Source: an uncultured Actinobacillus sp. (GTDB lineage Bacteria > Pseudomonadota > Gammaproteobacteria > Enterobacterales > Pasteurellaceae). Taken from it: DNA of 64,000 nt. Position numbers and translations under genes: made by a program. The notes under the pieces were generated by a model, which worked only from the letters and a program-made list of their open reading frames with translations, searched no databases and was not told the origin of the DNA. Positions 16,120 to 26,257 of the stretch are shown one piece after another; the stretch's first letter is position 1; the number at the start of each line of letters is the position of its first letter. The stretch spans positions 1 through 64,000 of the forward strand of contig NZ_CAMEFX010000004.1 in NCBI RefSeq assembly GCF_945915845.1, read 5' to 3'.

Positions 16120-17775
16120 TTACAGACTTTCTAACATTTCAGTATTCGGTGCGCCTGCCGGTACAAGCGGCCAGACATTTTCATCTTCATGAATACAAAC
16201 ATGTAAGAAATAAGCATTTTCTGCCGCCAACAAACGATCCAACGCCGCATTCACTTCGCTGGCTTTTTCAATACGCTCCCCTTGAATATCAAAGGCTTTA
16301 GCAAGTGTCACAAAATCCGGGTTATCATCTAAAATTGTTGCACTATAGCGACCTTTGAAAAACAGCGATTGCCATTGACGCACCATACCTAAACGCTGGT
16401 TATCCAACAACAAAATTTTCACGGGCACTTTGCCTGATTTCACTGCACCCAATTCTTGAATATTCATCATAATTGAGCCATCACCTGTGACCAAAATCAC
16501 CTCATCTTGTGGACGTGCTTTTTTTGCCCCAATGGCAGCAGGTAAACCAAAACCCATCGTGCCGAAACCGGCAGAATTAATAAAATTTTCAGGTGCATTA
16601 TGTTGAATATGTTGTGCCGACCACATTTGATGTTGTCCCACATCCGTCACCACAATCGCATTCTCTGCTTTTTTATTAGATAAGGTGCGCAATAACCAAG
16701 CAGGATTAATATCGCCATCGCCTTCATTTTCTTCATAAACCAAAGCAAAATCATCCATTAAACGTTGCACATCTTCGCGCCAAGGATCAATATCTAACGA
16801 AACAGTCAATGCTTGTAAAACTTGATTCAAATCTCCTTTAAGAGCAATATCAGGCTGACGCAACTTTCCTAATTCAGCCGCATCAATATCCGCATGAATC
16901 ACTTTTGCTCCAGCAGCAAAACTCGCTAAATGACCTGTTACGCGATCATCAAAACGCGCACCTAACACAATCAATAAATCCGCTTCTTGTGTCGCATAGT
17001 TAGCCGCTTTAGTACCGTGCATACCAATCATTCCCATGTAATAAGGGGTTTCAGGCAAAATTGCACCTAAGCCTTTTAAGGTTGCCATACTTGGCACTTT
17101 TGCTGTTTCAAGGAAAGTTCGCAACGCAGGTACAGCATTTGCCATGCCTACCCCACCACCTACATACACCACCGGGCGTTTCGATTCTTTTAATAATCTC
17201 ACCGCACTTTCCAATAATTCAGGTTTAAGTGCGGTCGGTTTTTCCTCTGTTTTAACGATAGGCATTAAATTCGTTTCAGCAAATTGCACATCTTTTGGAA
17301 TATCAATCAACACAGGTCCTGGGCGACCACTACGAGCAATTTGGAAGGCTTGAGCAAAAATTTCAGGTAACTCATCTATATGTTGCACAATAAAACTATG
17401 CTTAGTACAAGCTAGCGATAAACCTAACACATCGGCTTCTTGGAATGCGTCAGTGCCAATTAATGAACTGCCCACTTGCCCTGTGATAGCAACGATAGGC
17501 ACACTATCCATTAAAGCATCACCTAACCCTGTGACTAAATTGGTTGCACCAGGTCCAGAGGTGGCAATACAAACACCCACTGTACCATCCGCTTTAGCAC
17601 GCGCATAACCAATAGCTTCCATTGCCGCACCTTGCTCATTGCGACAGAGAAAATGTTCAATACCACTGTCATATAAAGCATCATACACCGGCATAATGGC
17701 GCCACCCGGATAGCCGAATACTGTCGTTACGCCATGCGCCTTCAAGCATTCTGTCACTAATCTTGCTCCGTTCAT
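16120..17775 (-). CDS. ilvG: acetolactate synthase II catalytic subunit
   Basis: ThDP-dependent acetohydroxyacid synthase large subunit, 551 residues, full length. It condenses pyruvate with pyruvate or 2-ketobutyrate in valine, leucine and isoleucine synthesis. The catalytic Glu is in RNEQGAAM (about residue 47). The ThDP-binding stretch [15 protein letters not shown] is at about 427-441. FAD/quinone-fold segments lie in the middle. The frame is intact, unlike the frameshifted E. coli K-12 ilvG. ATG follows AGGA. Two uptake signals lie within it (17201-17209, 17227-17235). Confidence 0.96.
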   Translation of the reverse strand: MNGARLVTECLKAHGVTTVFGYPGGAIMPVYDALYDSGIEHFLCRNEQGAAMEAIGYARAKADGTVGVCIATSGPGATNLVTGLGDALMDSVPIVAITGQVGSSLIGTDAFQEADVLGLSLACTKHSFIVQHIDELPEIFAQAFQIARSGRPGPVLIDIPKDVQFAETNLMPIVKTEEKPTALKPELLESAVRLLKESKRPVVYVGGGVGMANAVPALRTFLETAKVPSMATLKGLGAILPETPYYMGMIGMHGTKAANYATQEADLLIVLGARFDDRVTGHLASFAAGAKVIHADIDAAELGKLRQPDIALKGDLNQVLQALTVSLDIDPWREDVQRLMDDFALVYEENEGDGDINPAWLLRTLSNKKAENAIVVTDVGQHQMWSAQHIQHNAPENFINSAGFGTMGFGLPAAIGAKKARPQDEVILVTGDGSIMMNIQELGAVKSGKVPVKILLLDNQRLGMVRQWQSLFFKGRYSATILDDNPDFVTLAKAFDIQGERIEKASEVNAALDRLLAAENAYFLHVCIHEDENVWPLVPAGAPNTEMLESL

Positions 17776-17814
17776 TTCAAATCCTGTTAATCGTTTGCGA
17801 AACTGAAAGTTTTC

Positions 17815-17820
17815 ATTATA
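17815..17820 (-). promoter_or_regulatory. -10 element for ilvGM
   Basis: A perfect TATAAT on the minus strand, 40 bp before the ilvG ATG. No convincing -35 and no branched-chain leader peptide with an attenuator was found in the 146-bp gap. Confidence 0.4.
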
Positions 17821-17921
17821 GCGATATTTCGCCTTATTCCTACTATTTATTGATCTAAGTGCGGTTAAATCTCAATGAGTTTTGATATAATTCAAACAAT
17901 TTTAAATCATAGGAAAATATT

Positions 17922-18740
17922 ATGACGATGTTACCTTTCCGTGCCTTTGTTTCCGACATGGATGGCACACTTTTAAACGGCAATCATGTTATCGGTGAAT
18001 TTACACGAGAAACCTTAGAAAAATTAGCACATAAAGGCGTGGATATTATCTTAGCAACGGGACGTGGTTACGCAGATGTCCTAGCACAACTTAATATGAT
18101 GAATATTGAAAATGCCGCCATGGTCACCTCTAATGGTGCCGAAGTTCACGATCTTAAAGGAAACCTCCTTTATAGCAATTACTTACCCGAAGATCTTGCC
18201 TTTGAAATTATGCAAGAAAAATTTGATGAACAAACTATTTTTTTAAATAGTTATCAGGATAATGATTGGTTTATTAGCACAGATGTACCCAGTATGGCTA
18301 AATATCACAAAGATTCCGGTTTTAGCTATCAAGTCGTAGATTTCAGTCAACACCACGGACGCCACACCCAAAAAATCTTTTTTATCGGCAAAACCTTGGA
18401 AGATTTATTACCTTTGGAACAACGTCTAAAAGAAAAATACGGCGACCGCACATCAATTATTTACTCAACACCACAATGCCTTGAAGTCATGAATAAAAAC
18501 GTATCAAAAGCCAGTGCGCTTGCAGAACTGGTGACGCATAAAGATTATGATTTAAGCGATTGTATCGCCTTTGGAGACGGCTTAAATGACATTGAAATGT
18601 TAAGCGAAGTGGGTAAAGGTTTGGTAATGGGTAATGCCGATCCTCGCTTAAAAAGCATTTTGCCTGATCTTGAACAAATCGGTTTAAATACCCACGAATC
18701 CGTAGCAAGTTATGTACGTGCGGTATTTGGCATTTATTAA
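17922..18740 (+). CDS. Cof-type HAD phosphatase
   Basis: HAD-superfamily hydrolase with a C2B cap, 272 residues, the same length as E. coli Cof. Motif I SDMDGTLLNG is near residues 11-20, motif II ATGR near 45, motif III Lys near 197 (NVSKASAL) and motif IV FGDGLNDIEML near 218-228. The family dephosphorylates phosphosugars, HMP-PP or other small phosphates; the substrate here is unknown. crcB starts 15 bp downstream and clcA overlaps crcB, so the three genes probably share a transcript. Confidence 0.88.
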   Translation: MTMLPFRAFVSDMDGTLLNGNHVIGEFTRETLEKLAHKGVDIILATGRGYADVLAQLNMMNIENAAMVTSNGAEVHDLKGNLLYSNYLPEDLAFEIMQEKFDEQTIFLNSYQDNDWFISTDVPSMAKYHKDSGFSYQVVDFSQHHGRHTQKIFFIGKTLEDLLPLEQRLKEKYGDRTSIIYSTPQCLEVMNKNVSKASALAELVTHKDYDLSDCIAFGDGLNDIEMLSEVGKGLVMGNADPRLKSILPDLEQIGLNTHESVASYVRAVFGIY

Positions 18741-18755
18741 TATGAGTATTGATGA

Positions 18756-19136
18756 ATGTGGCAATCTCTTTTGATCATCAGTAGCGGTGCAGCCCTAGGG
18801 GCATCGCTACGTTGGTTTTTAGGACTTTGGCTCAACCCATTGTTCCACACACTGGCTTTCGGCACGCTTGCTGCCAACTATATCGGCTGCTTTATTATTG
18901 GGATTTTCACCGCATTTTTTTTGCAATATCCCGCCATTTCCCCATCAACTAAACTTTTTCTGATTACAGGTTTTCTCGGTAGTTTAACCACCTTTTCTTC
19001 TTTTTCAGCGGAAGTCATGGAAAATATCATGGCAGGAAAAATAATAGAAAGTCTATGGATTATCGGGCTACATTTACTAGGCAGCTTAATTTGTACGTTT
19101 ATTGGTATGTATCTAACAGGTATAGCACTTAAATGA
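18756..19136 (+). CDS. crcB: fluoride channel CrcB/Fluc
   Basis: Four-TM dual-topology fluoride channel of 126 residues. The family signature GFLGSLTTFSSFSAE is at about 70-84, and GAALGASLRW and NYIGCFIIGIF are also present. The ATG overlaps no upstream gene; the stop shares ATGA with the clcA start, so the two anion-transport genes are translationally coupled. No fluoride riboswitch is seen upstream. Confidence 0.93.
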   Translation: MWQSLLIISSGAALGASLRWFLGLWLNPLFHTLAFGTLAANYIGCFIIGIFTAFFLQYPAISPSTKLFLITGFLGSLTTFSSFSAEVMENIMAGKIIESLWIIGLHLLGSLICTFIGMYLTGIALK

Positions 19137-20518
19137 CCACACAGCATAAAAATATAACATTCCGCGCCAAAGCGCGCTTTTTTATTCACAAAAAACTACG
19201 CCAAAGTAACCGAATTTCTCGCAAATCTATTGAATTTGGTTGCTTATTAATTGGTGCAGCATTAGTAGCGTTATCTTCCCTTAGTTTCGCAAAATTAGCG
19301 GATTGGGGCTTGGAATGGAATGCCCACTGGTCAACCCAATATCCCCTCGCACCTTGGATTGTATTACCTTTAGGTTTAATGTTATTGGCTTGGTTTACAC
19401 CAAAATACACGCCCTATGTATCGGGTAGCGGTATTCCACAAGTTATCGCCTCCTTAAGTTTGCCTTATGGCGCACAAAAAAATCGCTTACTACAATTTGT
19501 ACAAACATTATGGAAAATTCCCCTAACGTTTTTTGCTATGTGTATCGGCGCATCTGTTGGACGCGAAGGGCCATCCGTGCAAGTGGGGGCAGCAGTTATG
19601 CTCGCGTGGGGAAATTTGTGTCGCCGCTATGGCATAGCTTTTACCGGCTTGAGTGCAAATGAATTAATGGCAACCGGTGCCGGAGGGGGATTAGCTGCCG
19701 CTTTCAATGCACCATTAGCCGGCGTAATATTTGCCATTGAAGAAATCGGTCGTGGCGTGTTATTACGTTGGGAAAGACGCGTGTTGTTAGGTGTTTTAGC
19801 CGCGGGTTTTATCTTAGTTGCCATTCAAGGAAACAGCCCTTATTTTCCACAATATCAAGGGGCTTATCATATCCCGAATATGTTAATGTGGATTTTAATT
19901 TGCGGCGTAATTTGCGGTATTTTTGGCGGACTTTTCGCCAAACTCTTAGCCAAAGGTGCCGCAGGTGTTTGCCCATCATTCATTCGCGGCTGGGTTCGCC
20001 GTCATCCCATTTATATCGCCGGTATTTTAGGCTTAATTCTCGCCGCACTTGGTGCTTATACCAACGGACAAACCTACGGCACAGGTTACCATGTTGTTGC
20101 CAACGCCCTAGACGGACAACCTATTTCCCCCGAAGCGGTAGGCATCGCCAAACTCTTTGCCACCGTAGGCACCTACTGGACAGGCATTGCAGGCGGTATC
20201 TTCACCCCATCCTTAACCGTTGGCGCAGGCATTGGCGCGCACATTCACAGCTTAACAGGGGGATTAGTCGATCAACGCTTGCTTGTATTATTATGTATGA
20301 CCGCTTTTCTTGCCGGTGCTACCCAATCGCCATTAACCGCCAGCGTAGTCGTCATGGAAATGACCGGCACCCAACCCGCATTAATTTGGTCGCTCATCGG
20401 CGCCCTAATCGCCTCTTTTGTCTCACGCCAAATTATGCCAAAACCGTTTTATCACTTTGCCGCGGCTAGATTTCGCCAACGGGTGAGTGAAGAAACTAAA
20501 TTGGAATACAATAGCTAA
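19133..20518 (+). CDS. clcA: ClC-family chloride/proton antiporter
   Basis: Membrane antiporter of 461 residues with about 18 hydrophobic helices. The anion-site motifs are GSGIP (about 100-104) and GREGP (about 142-146, with the gating Glu). The internal proton glutamate is in VIFAIEE (about 202). With both glutamates and GSGIP present it looks like a Cl-/H+ exchanger rather than the fluoride-specific CLC-F branch, even though it is coupled to crcB. The C-terminus has no CBS domains. Confidence 0.9.
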   Translation: MTTQHKNITFRAKARFFIHKKLRQSNRISRKSIEFGCLLIGAALVALSSLSFAKLADWGLEWNAHWSTQYPLAPWIVLPLGLMLLAWFTPKYTPYVSGSGIPQVIASLSLPYGAQKNRLLQFVQTLWKIPLTFFAMCIGASVGREGPSVQVGAAVMLAWGNLCRRYGIAFTGLSANELMATGAGGGLAAAFNAPLAGVIFAIEEIGRGVLLRWERRVLLGVLAAGFILVAIQGNSPYFPQYQGAYHIPNMLMWILICGVICGIFGGLFAKLLAKGAAGVCPSFIRGWVRRHPIYIAGILGLILAALGAYTNGQTYGTGYHVVANALDGQPISPEAVGIAKLFATVGTYWTGIAGGIFTPSLTVGAGIGAHIHSLTGGLVDQRLLVLLCMTAFLAGATQSPLTASVVVMEMTGTQPALIWSLIGALIASFVSRQIMPKPFYHFAAARFRQRVSEETKLEYNS

Positions 20519-20521
20519 AAA

Positions 20522-20556
20522 AAGAGTGGTCAAAAGAAATATTTTTGACCACTCTT
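20522..20556. terminator. bidirectional terminator between clcA and waaF
   Basis: Near-perfect inverted repeat AAGAGTGGTCAAAA/TTTTTGACCACTCTT between two convergent genes, flanked by A-rich and T-containing tracts. Confidence 0.82.
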
Positions 20557-20559
20557 GGT

Positions 20560-21603
20560 TTATGAATTTAACAAACTATCTAATTTTTCCCACACCATCT
20601 CTGGCGTGATATCAATTAAACTTTGGTGGTAACCTTCAGCACTGTCTGTGCCTTTGCGGATTTTAATTAAGCCACCTTCTATTAAACGAATGATAATTGC
20701 TTTATCTGATAATGGAGGGGTGTATTGTGGGCTGGTTGGGCCGTAAACGGCCACTAAAGGACGATTGACGGCGGCAGCGATGTGCATTAAACCGCTGTCG
20801 TTGGTAACCATGGCGACACAATCGTAAATTAAATCAACCGCTTGGTTTAATTGTGTTTGTCCGGCTAAATTCACGCAATAATGACGAAGTGTTTCAGGCA
20901 AAGCGTTGCGAATTTGTTCTCCTACTTCCGTATCTTTTGCAGAACCAAATAAACGAACGCTGTAGCCTTTTTCAATCAACATTTGTGCTAATTTGGCGTA
21001 ATGATAATGAGGCCAACGTTTTGCCGGGCCAAATTCTGCGCCAGGGCAAAAACCGATAGCAGGGCGATTTTCCGCAAGCGCGGTCTGTTTTTCAAAGATT
21101 TTTAAGGTTTGCGCGACATCTTTGTCATTAACCGTTAAATAAGGTTTAGCAATAGGCAAGGCTTCGGCTTTGGGAATAGAGCCTTTTTCATAGGCAAGCG
21201 CCACATAGCGTTGCACCATCATGGGATAGTCAGTTTTATTGCTACGCAAATCATTTAAAAAGAAATAGCGACTTTCCCCTTTCCAACCCCGGCGAACTGC
21301 AATTTTGGCAAAAAAAGGTATAAAAGCGGATTTTAAGGAATTAGGCAAAACGATTGCCATATCATATTGATGACGCAAAGATTTTCCGATTTTATAACGT
21401 TCCGCTAAATTAAACACGCCGTGACCAAGGGGCATTTCAATGGCGTGACGCACTTCGGGCATACGCGCCAATAAGGGTTTACACCAATTTGGTGCCAGAA
21501 CATCTATTTCACAATGGGGGTATTGTTTTTTGAGAGCTTGATATAGGCTGTGCGACATCATCATATCGCCAACCCAAGAAGGGCCGATGATTAAAATATT
21601 CAT
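20560..21603 (-). CDS. waaF: ADP-heptose:LPS heptosyltransferase II
   Basis: Glycosyltransferase family 9 enzyme of 347 residues that adds the second heptose to the LPS inner core at the cytoplasmic face. The N-terminus ILIIGPSWVGDMMMSHSLY and the block PEVRHAIEMPLGHG match WaaF rather than WaaC. The donor-binding region GFCPGAEFGPAKRWP is near residues 182-196, and TNDSGLMHIAAA near 266. No other LPS-core gene is next to it. An uptake-signal variant and a true signal lie upstream (21648-21656). Confidence 0.94.
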   Translation of the reverse strand: MNILIIGPSWVGDMMMSHSLYQALKKQYPHCEIDVLAPNWCKPLLARMPEVRHAIEMPLGHGVFNLAERYKIGKSLRHQYDMAIVLPNSLKSAFIPFFAKIAVRRGWKGESRYFFLNDLRSNKTDYPMMVQRYVALAYEKGSIPKAEALPIAKPYLTVNDKDVAQTLKIFEKQTALAENRPAIGFCPGAEFGPAKRWPHYHYAKLAQMLIEKGYSVRLFGSAKDTEVGEQIRNALPETLRHYCVNLAGQTQLNQAVDLIYDCVAMVTNDSGLMHIAAAVNRPLVAVYGPTSPQYTPPLSDKAIIIRLIEGGLIKIRKGTDSAEGYHQSLIDITPEMVWEKLDSLLNS

Positions 21604-21735
21604 AAAATTAACTCAATGTGCGGTTAAAAAAATCTTTGTGTATTTTGACCGCACTTGAGTTTTGTTGCAAGTGACAAATAACTAGAACGTATGCAGCGAT
21701 TATGATGTAGTAGTTGCGCAAGAGGTTCAATAAAA

Positions 21736-21758
21736 AAGGCGGAATAAACATCCGCCTT
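21736..21758 (-). terminator. glpABC terminator
   Basis: On the minus strand AAGGCGGA/TCCGCCTT with a 7-base loop, then TTTT. It lies just past the glpC stop. Confidence 0.88.
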
Positions 21759-21770
21759 TACGCCGTTTTT

Positions 21771-23048
21771 TTACCGTTCTAATGCCATTGCCAGCAAGGT
21801 AATTGGATGAATACAGGTGACATTACTCGACATATCAATTTGCCATTTACAGGTTTGACACTCAGAAATGACGTAGTCAAAACCACCCTCATTAATGTTT
21901 TCAAATAATGTTTTACCAATGGCTTGAGAGCTTTCGTAGTTTTCCGCTTTAAACCCGTAAGTCCCTGCAATACCACAACATTGACTTGGCAACATCACCA
22001 CTTCAAGTTCTGGAATTTGTTTGAGCACTTCCAAAGTATAAGGGGCCCAACCTGCTTTTTCTACATGGCAAGCGGTATGATATGCCACACGCAATTTCAA
22101 CGGTTTCAATGGCAATTTTTTACCTTGCTCAAAAAGCTTGAACAAATAGGGGGTTACCATGTGAATATGTGGACGCACCTTAACGTTGTCGATACCTAAA
22201 ATATGATGATATTCATCCCGTAAATTCAAGGTACAACTTGAAGCTTCACCAATCACATCTAAGCCGTTTTCATCCACCATTTTTTCAATATAATCGGTGT
22301 TGAATTGGGCAATTTTTTTCGCACGTTCAGGAAAACTATTGACCATTAACGGTAAACCACAGCATTTTTCTTTTTCCAGCAACACCACACCAATATCGAG
22401 CGCATTAAACACATCAATCAATTCTTTGCCTAATTGTGGGTTGTTATAGTTCACATAACAACCGTGATAATAGGCAATTTTGCGTTCAAATTTAGCTTGT
22501 TGCGCGGCCATTTTTTTCAAATACCAGTTACGGAATGTGCCAAAAGCATATTTTGGTAATTGACGATGTTGGCTAACGCCAATGGTTTTTTCCAATAAGA
22601 ATTTAGTGGCTTTTAACCCTGTAATTTTATTAACAATTGGTGCTAAAGGGGTGTTGAGCGATCCCATAATATCCGTATTACTTAAAATCGCATCGCGCAA
22701 TTTGTGTAATGCCGGTTTATGTTGGCGATCAATATGTTTATTTCGCGCGCGAACAATAATATCCCCAATTTTTACATCCGACGGACAAGCCACTTCACAA
22801 CGTTTGCAATTTAAGCAGTATTTTAATGCGTCATCAAAAAAATCAGCGGATTTCAAACGTAAACGCTCACCATCAGGTCCGGATTGTTTTGGACCCGGAT
22901 AAAATGGGTTAACTTTTGTCACAGGGCAAACTGCAGTACAAGCAGTACATTTTAAACATTGCTCAAAACTTTCATCGGCATGTTCATGCTGATGAACGGC
23001 GGTTTGTAATTCTTTTTGCGCTTTAGCAATAAGTTCTTGAATATTCAT
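21771..23048 (-). CDS. glpC: anaerobic glycerol-3-phosphate dehydrogenase subunit C
   Basis: Iron-sulfur membrane-anchoring subunit, 425 residues. Two 4Fe-4S clusters are marked by CLKCTACTAVCP (about 33-44) and CLNCKRCEVACP (about 77-88). Two CCG-type domains follow, with CCGLPLM and CCGIAGT. It passes electrons from GlpAB to the menaquinone pool in anaerobic respiration. The ATG at 23048 follows AAGGAGG; the longer frame to 23093 lacks a site and is rejected. Third gene of glpABC, 13 bp after glpB. Confidence 0.95.
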   Translation of the reverse strand: MNIQELIAKAQKELQTAVHQHEHADESFEQCLKCTACTAVCPVTKVNPFYPGPKQSGPDGERLRLKSADFFDDALKYCLNCKRCEVACPSDVKIGDIIVRARNKHIDRQHKPALHKLRDAILSNTDIMGSLNTPLAPIVNKITGLKATKFLLEKTIGVSQHRQLPKYAFGTFRNWYLKKMAAQQAKFERKIAYYHGCYVNYNNPQLGKELIDVFNALDIGVVLLEKEKCCGLPLMVNSFPERAKKIAQFNTDYIEKMVDENGLDVIGEASSCTLNLRDEYHHILGIDNVKVRPHIHMVTPYLFKLFEQGKKLPLKPLKLRVAYHTACHVEKAGWAPYTLEVLKQIPELEVVMLPSQCCGIAGTYGFKAENYESSQAIGKTLFENINEGGFDYVISECQTCKWQIDMSSNVTCIHPITLLAMALER

Positions 23049-23061
23049 TATCGCCTCCTTA

Positions 23062-24351
23062 TTACGCTGAACGCGCCAAAATTTCATCGGCAACAGTTAA
23101 GGCTGAAACCACAGCCACCCCTGAGCCACAGCCCATTTCAATGCCGTTATAACCACCAACAACCATACCCACCGCATATAAATTTTCTAAAACCTGACCG
23201 CCCTTTTGGGTTTGACAATGTTCGTTAATCACCACACCTGCGGATTGATACGGCTGTGGTGAAGCAAAACGTTTGTGTGTCCAAGAGAAACGATCTGTCG
23301 GATTGAAAGTTTCCGATTTCACCATATCCACGCGGAAAATCGGTTCATAAATTTCATCAAATTCAGCGACTAAACCATTACTGAAAAAGCTCCCCGAAGC
23401 CAATACAAAATGTTCCGCACCAATCGGTTCATTTTCATGAATTTGAGTAAAAATTTGTTTAACCCGATTGCCATCAAATTCCGCACGTAAAGCGCGGTCG
23501 CCATTCATCATGGTTCCGCCTAAGGTTTCAAAACGATGACGCAAGATTTTATGTTGACGACCACCTAATAATGATGGTGGAAGGGTTGGTAATTCAAAGA
23601 GTTGCAAACTGGTACTGTCTTGCAAACGGTTAAAAAACTCTTGACTGTCTGAGCCAAAACAAGCCGGCAAGAATACCGCATCCACATTACCTGCCGCTTG
23701 TTTAATTTCTTGAATCAAGGCTTTAAAATCCACTTTTTGTTCAAGGGATTGGGCAATATGCACGCTACGAAACTCGCGAGATTGTTGGCGTAAAAAGTCT
23801 AACTCCGGCAAACGTAAAAAGCCCGTATGAATGTACATATGTGCAAATTGCGGTTGCTGCAGTAAGTTATCCGCCAACAATTGCGGTTGAAAATCGTGAT
23901 AACCTTCAATGCCTAAAATAGCAATACTGTTATAACTTAACGGTTTTTCCGCAATCACCGTGGGTACACTATTTGGCGAAAGCCAAGTAGCTCGCAAGCC
24001 GCCCAATGGCGTTACACGATGATGATTTTGCTCAACAGAACCGAGTAAGCCCAATTTTAGTTTTTGCGCCAATAATTCAAAGGCTTTGGCTTTTTCAATC
24101 ACGCGTGCTTTACCGATTAAACTGTAAGGATGCGTAGGCATTTGCGCTTTTAAATCATCAAAAGCGCGGTGAAAATTTATGACATTTTCGCCGGTTGGCA
24201 AACGGGCAAGTAAATCCATAGAACCTGTTGCAAAATCAATAGCTGCTTGTCCATTATTCACGATTGCGCAACGTTTCCCTTGTTCTTGTAAAGCGATGCC
24301 GCAAGTTAACCCTGCAAGACCACCGCCAATAATCACCACATCAAAATTCAT
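23062..24351 (-). CDS. glpB: anaerobic glycerol-3-phosphate dehydrogenase subunit B
   Basis: FAD/FMN-containing subunit, 429 residues. The dinucleotide-binding motif [16 protein letters not shown] is at the N-terminus, and the C-terminal block [20 protein letters not shown] closes the flavin site. With GlpA and GlpC it oxidises sn-glycerol-3-phosphate to DHAP without oxygen. The ATG lies inside the end of glpA (11-bp overlap), with AAGGAG upstream. Confidence 0.95.
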   Translation of the reverse strand: MNFDVVIIGGGLAGLTCGIALQEQGKRCAIVNNGQAAIDFATGSMDLLARLPTGENVINFHRAFDDLKAQMPTHPYSLIGKARVIEKAKAFELLAQKLKLGLLGSVEQNHHRVTPLGGLRATWLSPNSVPTVIAEKPLSYNSIAILGIEGYHDFQPQLLADNLLQQPQFAHMYIHTGFLRLPELDFLRQQSREFRSVHIAQSLEQKVDFKALIQEIKQAAGNVDAVFLPACFGSDSQEFFNRLQDSTSLQLFELPTLPPSLLGGRQHKILRHRFETLGGTMMNGDRALRAEFDGNRVKQIFTQIHENEPIGAEHFVLASGSFFSNGLVAEFDEIYEPIFRVDMVKSETFNPTDRFSWTHKRFASPQPYQSAGVVINEHCQTQKGGQVLENLYAVGMVVGGYNGIEMGCGSGVAVVSALTVADEILARSA

Positions 24352-26020
24352 TGTTGTTCACTCCTTCTACAGCTTGCGGTTGAACATCATTTAAGCCAAG
24401 TAAGCTTTGATAAATCCAGCTAGTAAATTCCGCTTCGCGCATAGCTTCGCCCCAGGCAATAGGTTGAATACCACGCCAACGTTCTTCCATAAAAGAATTC
24501 AGTTGCATCGTTGATTGGCGTGGTGTGGCCACCTCAAAACGTGCCATCAACCCTGCGGCACGACAAGCACAAAGTTCTGCTTGGCAAGTTCCCATTCCCA
24601 CACGGGTACGACGGCGTAAATCCACCAGATTATTAATATCCAAATTATCCACGGCATAACGCACTTCGCCGGCAGTCACCGCTTCACACTCGCACACTAA
24701 TGAACGGTCTAGACGTTCATTTTCAAGCATCGGTTTGGCGCGTGTTCCGTGGCGATAAACCGCTGAACTACTGATGGTTTTCGGAATATTAACGATTTTT
24801 TTATTCACTTCATCGCGGCTTTCATCTGAACCCGGTAAAGTGCGGTCAGCGGTTTCACATTTTTTGCTGATATTCAGTTTTTTACACACTAAATCTGTTG
24901 CCCATTCAGCCATTAAACGGTAAGTCATTAATTTACCACCGGTAATAGTAATAAAGCCATCTAATCCGTCGCGTTCAGCATGATCCAGTAACACAATACC
25001 ACGGCTTACATTACGACCTGATGGGTCATCATCCGTTGCCACTAATGGACGCACACCCGCATAAGCACGCAATACGCGCGTATGACGCAAACTTGGTGCC
25101 AATTTTTCCCCTTCACGGAATAAAATATCCACTTCTTCAGGGGTAATTTCCATATTATCGATTTGATCATAAGGAATTCGATCGGAAGTCGTCCCAATCA
25201 CACAAATGGTATCGCCTGGCACTAAAATATCTGCATCTGCAGGTTTACGACAACGGTTAATCACCATTTTATTAATACGGTGTCCCATCACCAATAACGC
25301 GCCTTTGGCAGGGAACATCCGAATTTTTAGATCCGCATATTCCGCAATACCTTGTCCCCAAATACCGCCCGCATTCACCACAATCGGAGCAAAAAATTCA
25401 CGTTGAACACTATTTTTGTGATCGAACACCTTAACGCCAATCACTTTATCGCCTTCGCGAATTAGTCCTACGACTTCGCAATAAGTGAAAACTTGTGCGC
25501 CATGTTCAGTCGCATCAATCATATTCGCAGCCGTTAAACGGAATGGATCAATAGAACCATCAGGCACAACCACCGCCCCTACTAAATCAGGGTTAACGGA
25601 AGGTTCCATATAACGAGCTAAATCAGGATCAATGGCAACGGCTTCGATACCCGAATCCGTACAGGCTTGAATAAATTTCTTCTGATAATCTAAATCGTCT
25701 TCAGGCAAGGTAATAAACAAACCTTTTGTATCGTCAATACAATGGCGTGCAATATTTTTTAAGATAAGATTTTCTTTGATACATTCTTCAGCCGACTCAC
25801 GGTCATTCACAGCATAACGTCCGCCACTATGCAATAACCCGTGATTACGCCCAGTCGCCCCAGTCGCAATATCACGGCGTTCTAATAAAATACATTTTAA
25901 ACCACGCAATGCGCAGTCACGAGCAATCCCCGCCCCTGTAGCACCGCCACCAATAATGATGATATCTGTGCTCATTGGCGAAAAATCACCCGCATTTTTA
26001 TAAAGAGATGACATTACCAT
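24341..26020 (-). CDS. glpA: anaerobic glycerol-3-phosphate dehydrogenase subunit A
   Basis: Catalytic flavoprotein, 559 residues. The FAD motif [17 protein letters not shown] is at about 19-35, and the conserved [13 protein letters not shown] follows. The C-terminal BFD-type 2Fe-2S region includes [11 protein letters not shown] and [14 protein letters not shown]. First gene of glpABC. A second ATG at 26014 is equally possible. A CRP site lies upstream (26110-26125), so expression probably responds to cAMP; no clear GlpR operator is seen. An uptake signal lies inside (24838-24846). Confidence 0.95.
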   Translation of the reverse strand: MVMSSLYKNAGDFSPMSTDIIIIGGGATGAGIARDCALRGLKCILLERRDIATGATGRNHGLLHSGGRYAVNDRESAEECIKENLILKNIARHCIDDTKGLFITLPEDDLDYQKKFIQACTDSGIEAVAIDPDLARYMEPSVNPDLVGAVVVPDGSIDPFRLTAANMIDATEHGAQVFTYCEVVGLIREGDKVIGVKVFDHKNSVQREFFAPIVVNAGGIWGQGIAEYADLKIRMFPAKGALLVMGHRINKMVINRCRKPADADILVPGDTICVIGTTSDRIPYDQIDNMEITPEEVDILFREGEKLAPSLRHTRVLRAYAGVRPLVATDDDPSGRNVSRGIVLLDHAERDGLDGFITITGGKLMTYRLMAEWATDLVCKKLNISKKCETADRTLPGSDESRDEVNKKIVNIPKTISSSAVYRHGTRAKPMLENERLDRSLVCECEAVTAGEVRYAVDNLDINNLVDLRRRTRVGMGTCQAELCACRAAGLMARFEVATPRQSTMQLNSFMEERWRGIQPIAWGEAMREAEFTSWIYQSLLGLNDVQPQAVEGVNNNEF

Positions 26021-26064
26021 AATGCCCCCACGAGAAATAAAGTTACGACAAAATCATTAGGCAT

Positions 26065-26125
26065 ATTTTACACTTAGAATAAAAATCACTGTTAAATTTA
26101 ATAAATTTTTGTGAACAAGGTCACG
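26065..26125 (-). promoter_or_regulatory. glpABC promoter with CRP site
   Basis: The CRP site TGTGA-ACAAGG-TCACG (26110-26125) matches 9 of 10 consensus bases. On the minus strand a -10 TAAAAT is at 26065-26070. The CRP centre is about 60 bp before the predicted start near 26058, the class I position. Confidence 0.65.
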
Positions 26126-26168
26126 AAATTTTGAAATAAATGTTTGTTTGATAAACAATAAATGAAAA

Positions 26169-26206
26169 AAGTGCGGTTAAAAATAATGAATTTTTCCACC
26201 GCACTT
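26169..26206. terminator. terminator made of paired uptake signals
   Basis: Inverted uptake signals (26169-26177 and 26198-26206) form a stem around a 20-base loop between glpQ and glpA. On the minus strand the stem is followed by TTTTTTC, so it can end the glpTQ transcript. Confidence 0.7.
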
Positions 26207-26240
26207 TAGGGTCTGTTTATTTTTCAATAAATAGACCCTA
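26207..26240. repeat. minimal palindromic copy of the dispersed repeat
   Basis: 34-bp unit: left arm TAGGGTCTGTTTAT, 6-base centre TTTTCA, right arm ATAAATAGACCCTA. One arm difference turns a G:C pair into G:T, which still pairs as G:U in RNA. It lies 17 bp past the glpQ stop and abuts the uptake-signal hairpin. Confidence 0.88.
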
Positions 26241-26257
26241 ATCATTAAATTAGGTTG

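Noticed and set aside
17776..17921. Search for an ilv leader peptide and attenuator
   Set aside because: No short ORF rich in Ile, Val or Leu and no terminator-like hairpin before ilvG.
17866..18755. Possible fluoride riboswitch before the cof-crcB-clcA unit
   Set aside because: The conserved bases and pseudoknot pattern of the crcB motif were not found upstream of either cof or crcB.
19768..20469. 233-residue plus-strand ORF rich in Arg and Cys
   Set aside because: Shadow frame of clcA, which has a complete family match in the other frame.
19133..20518. Reading clcA as a fluoride-specific CLC-F antiporter
   Set aside because: It keeps GSGIP, the GREGP gating Glu and the internal proton Glu, the chloride-type pattern, despite coupling to crcB.
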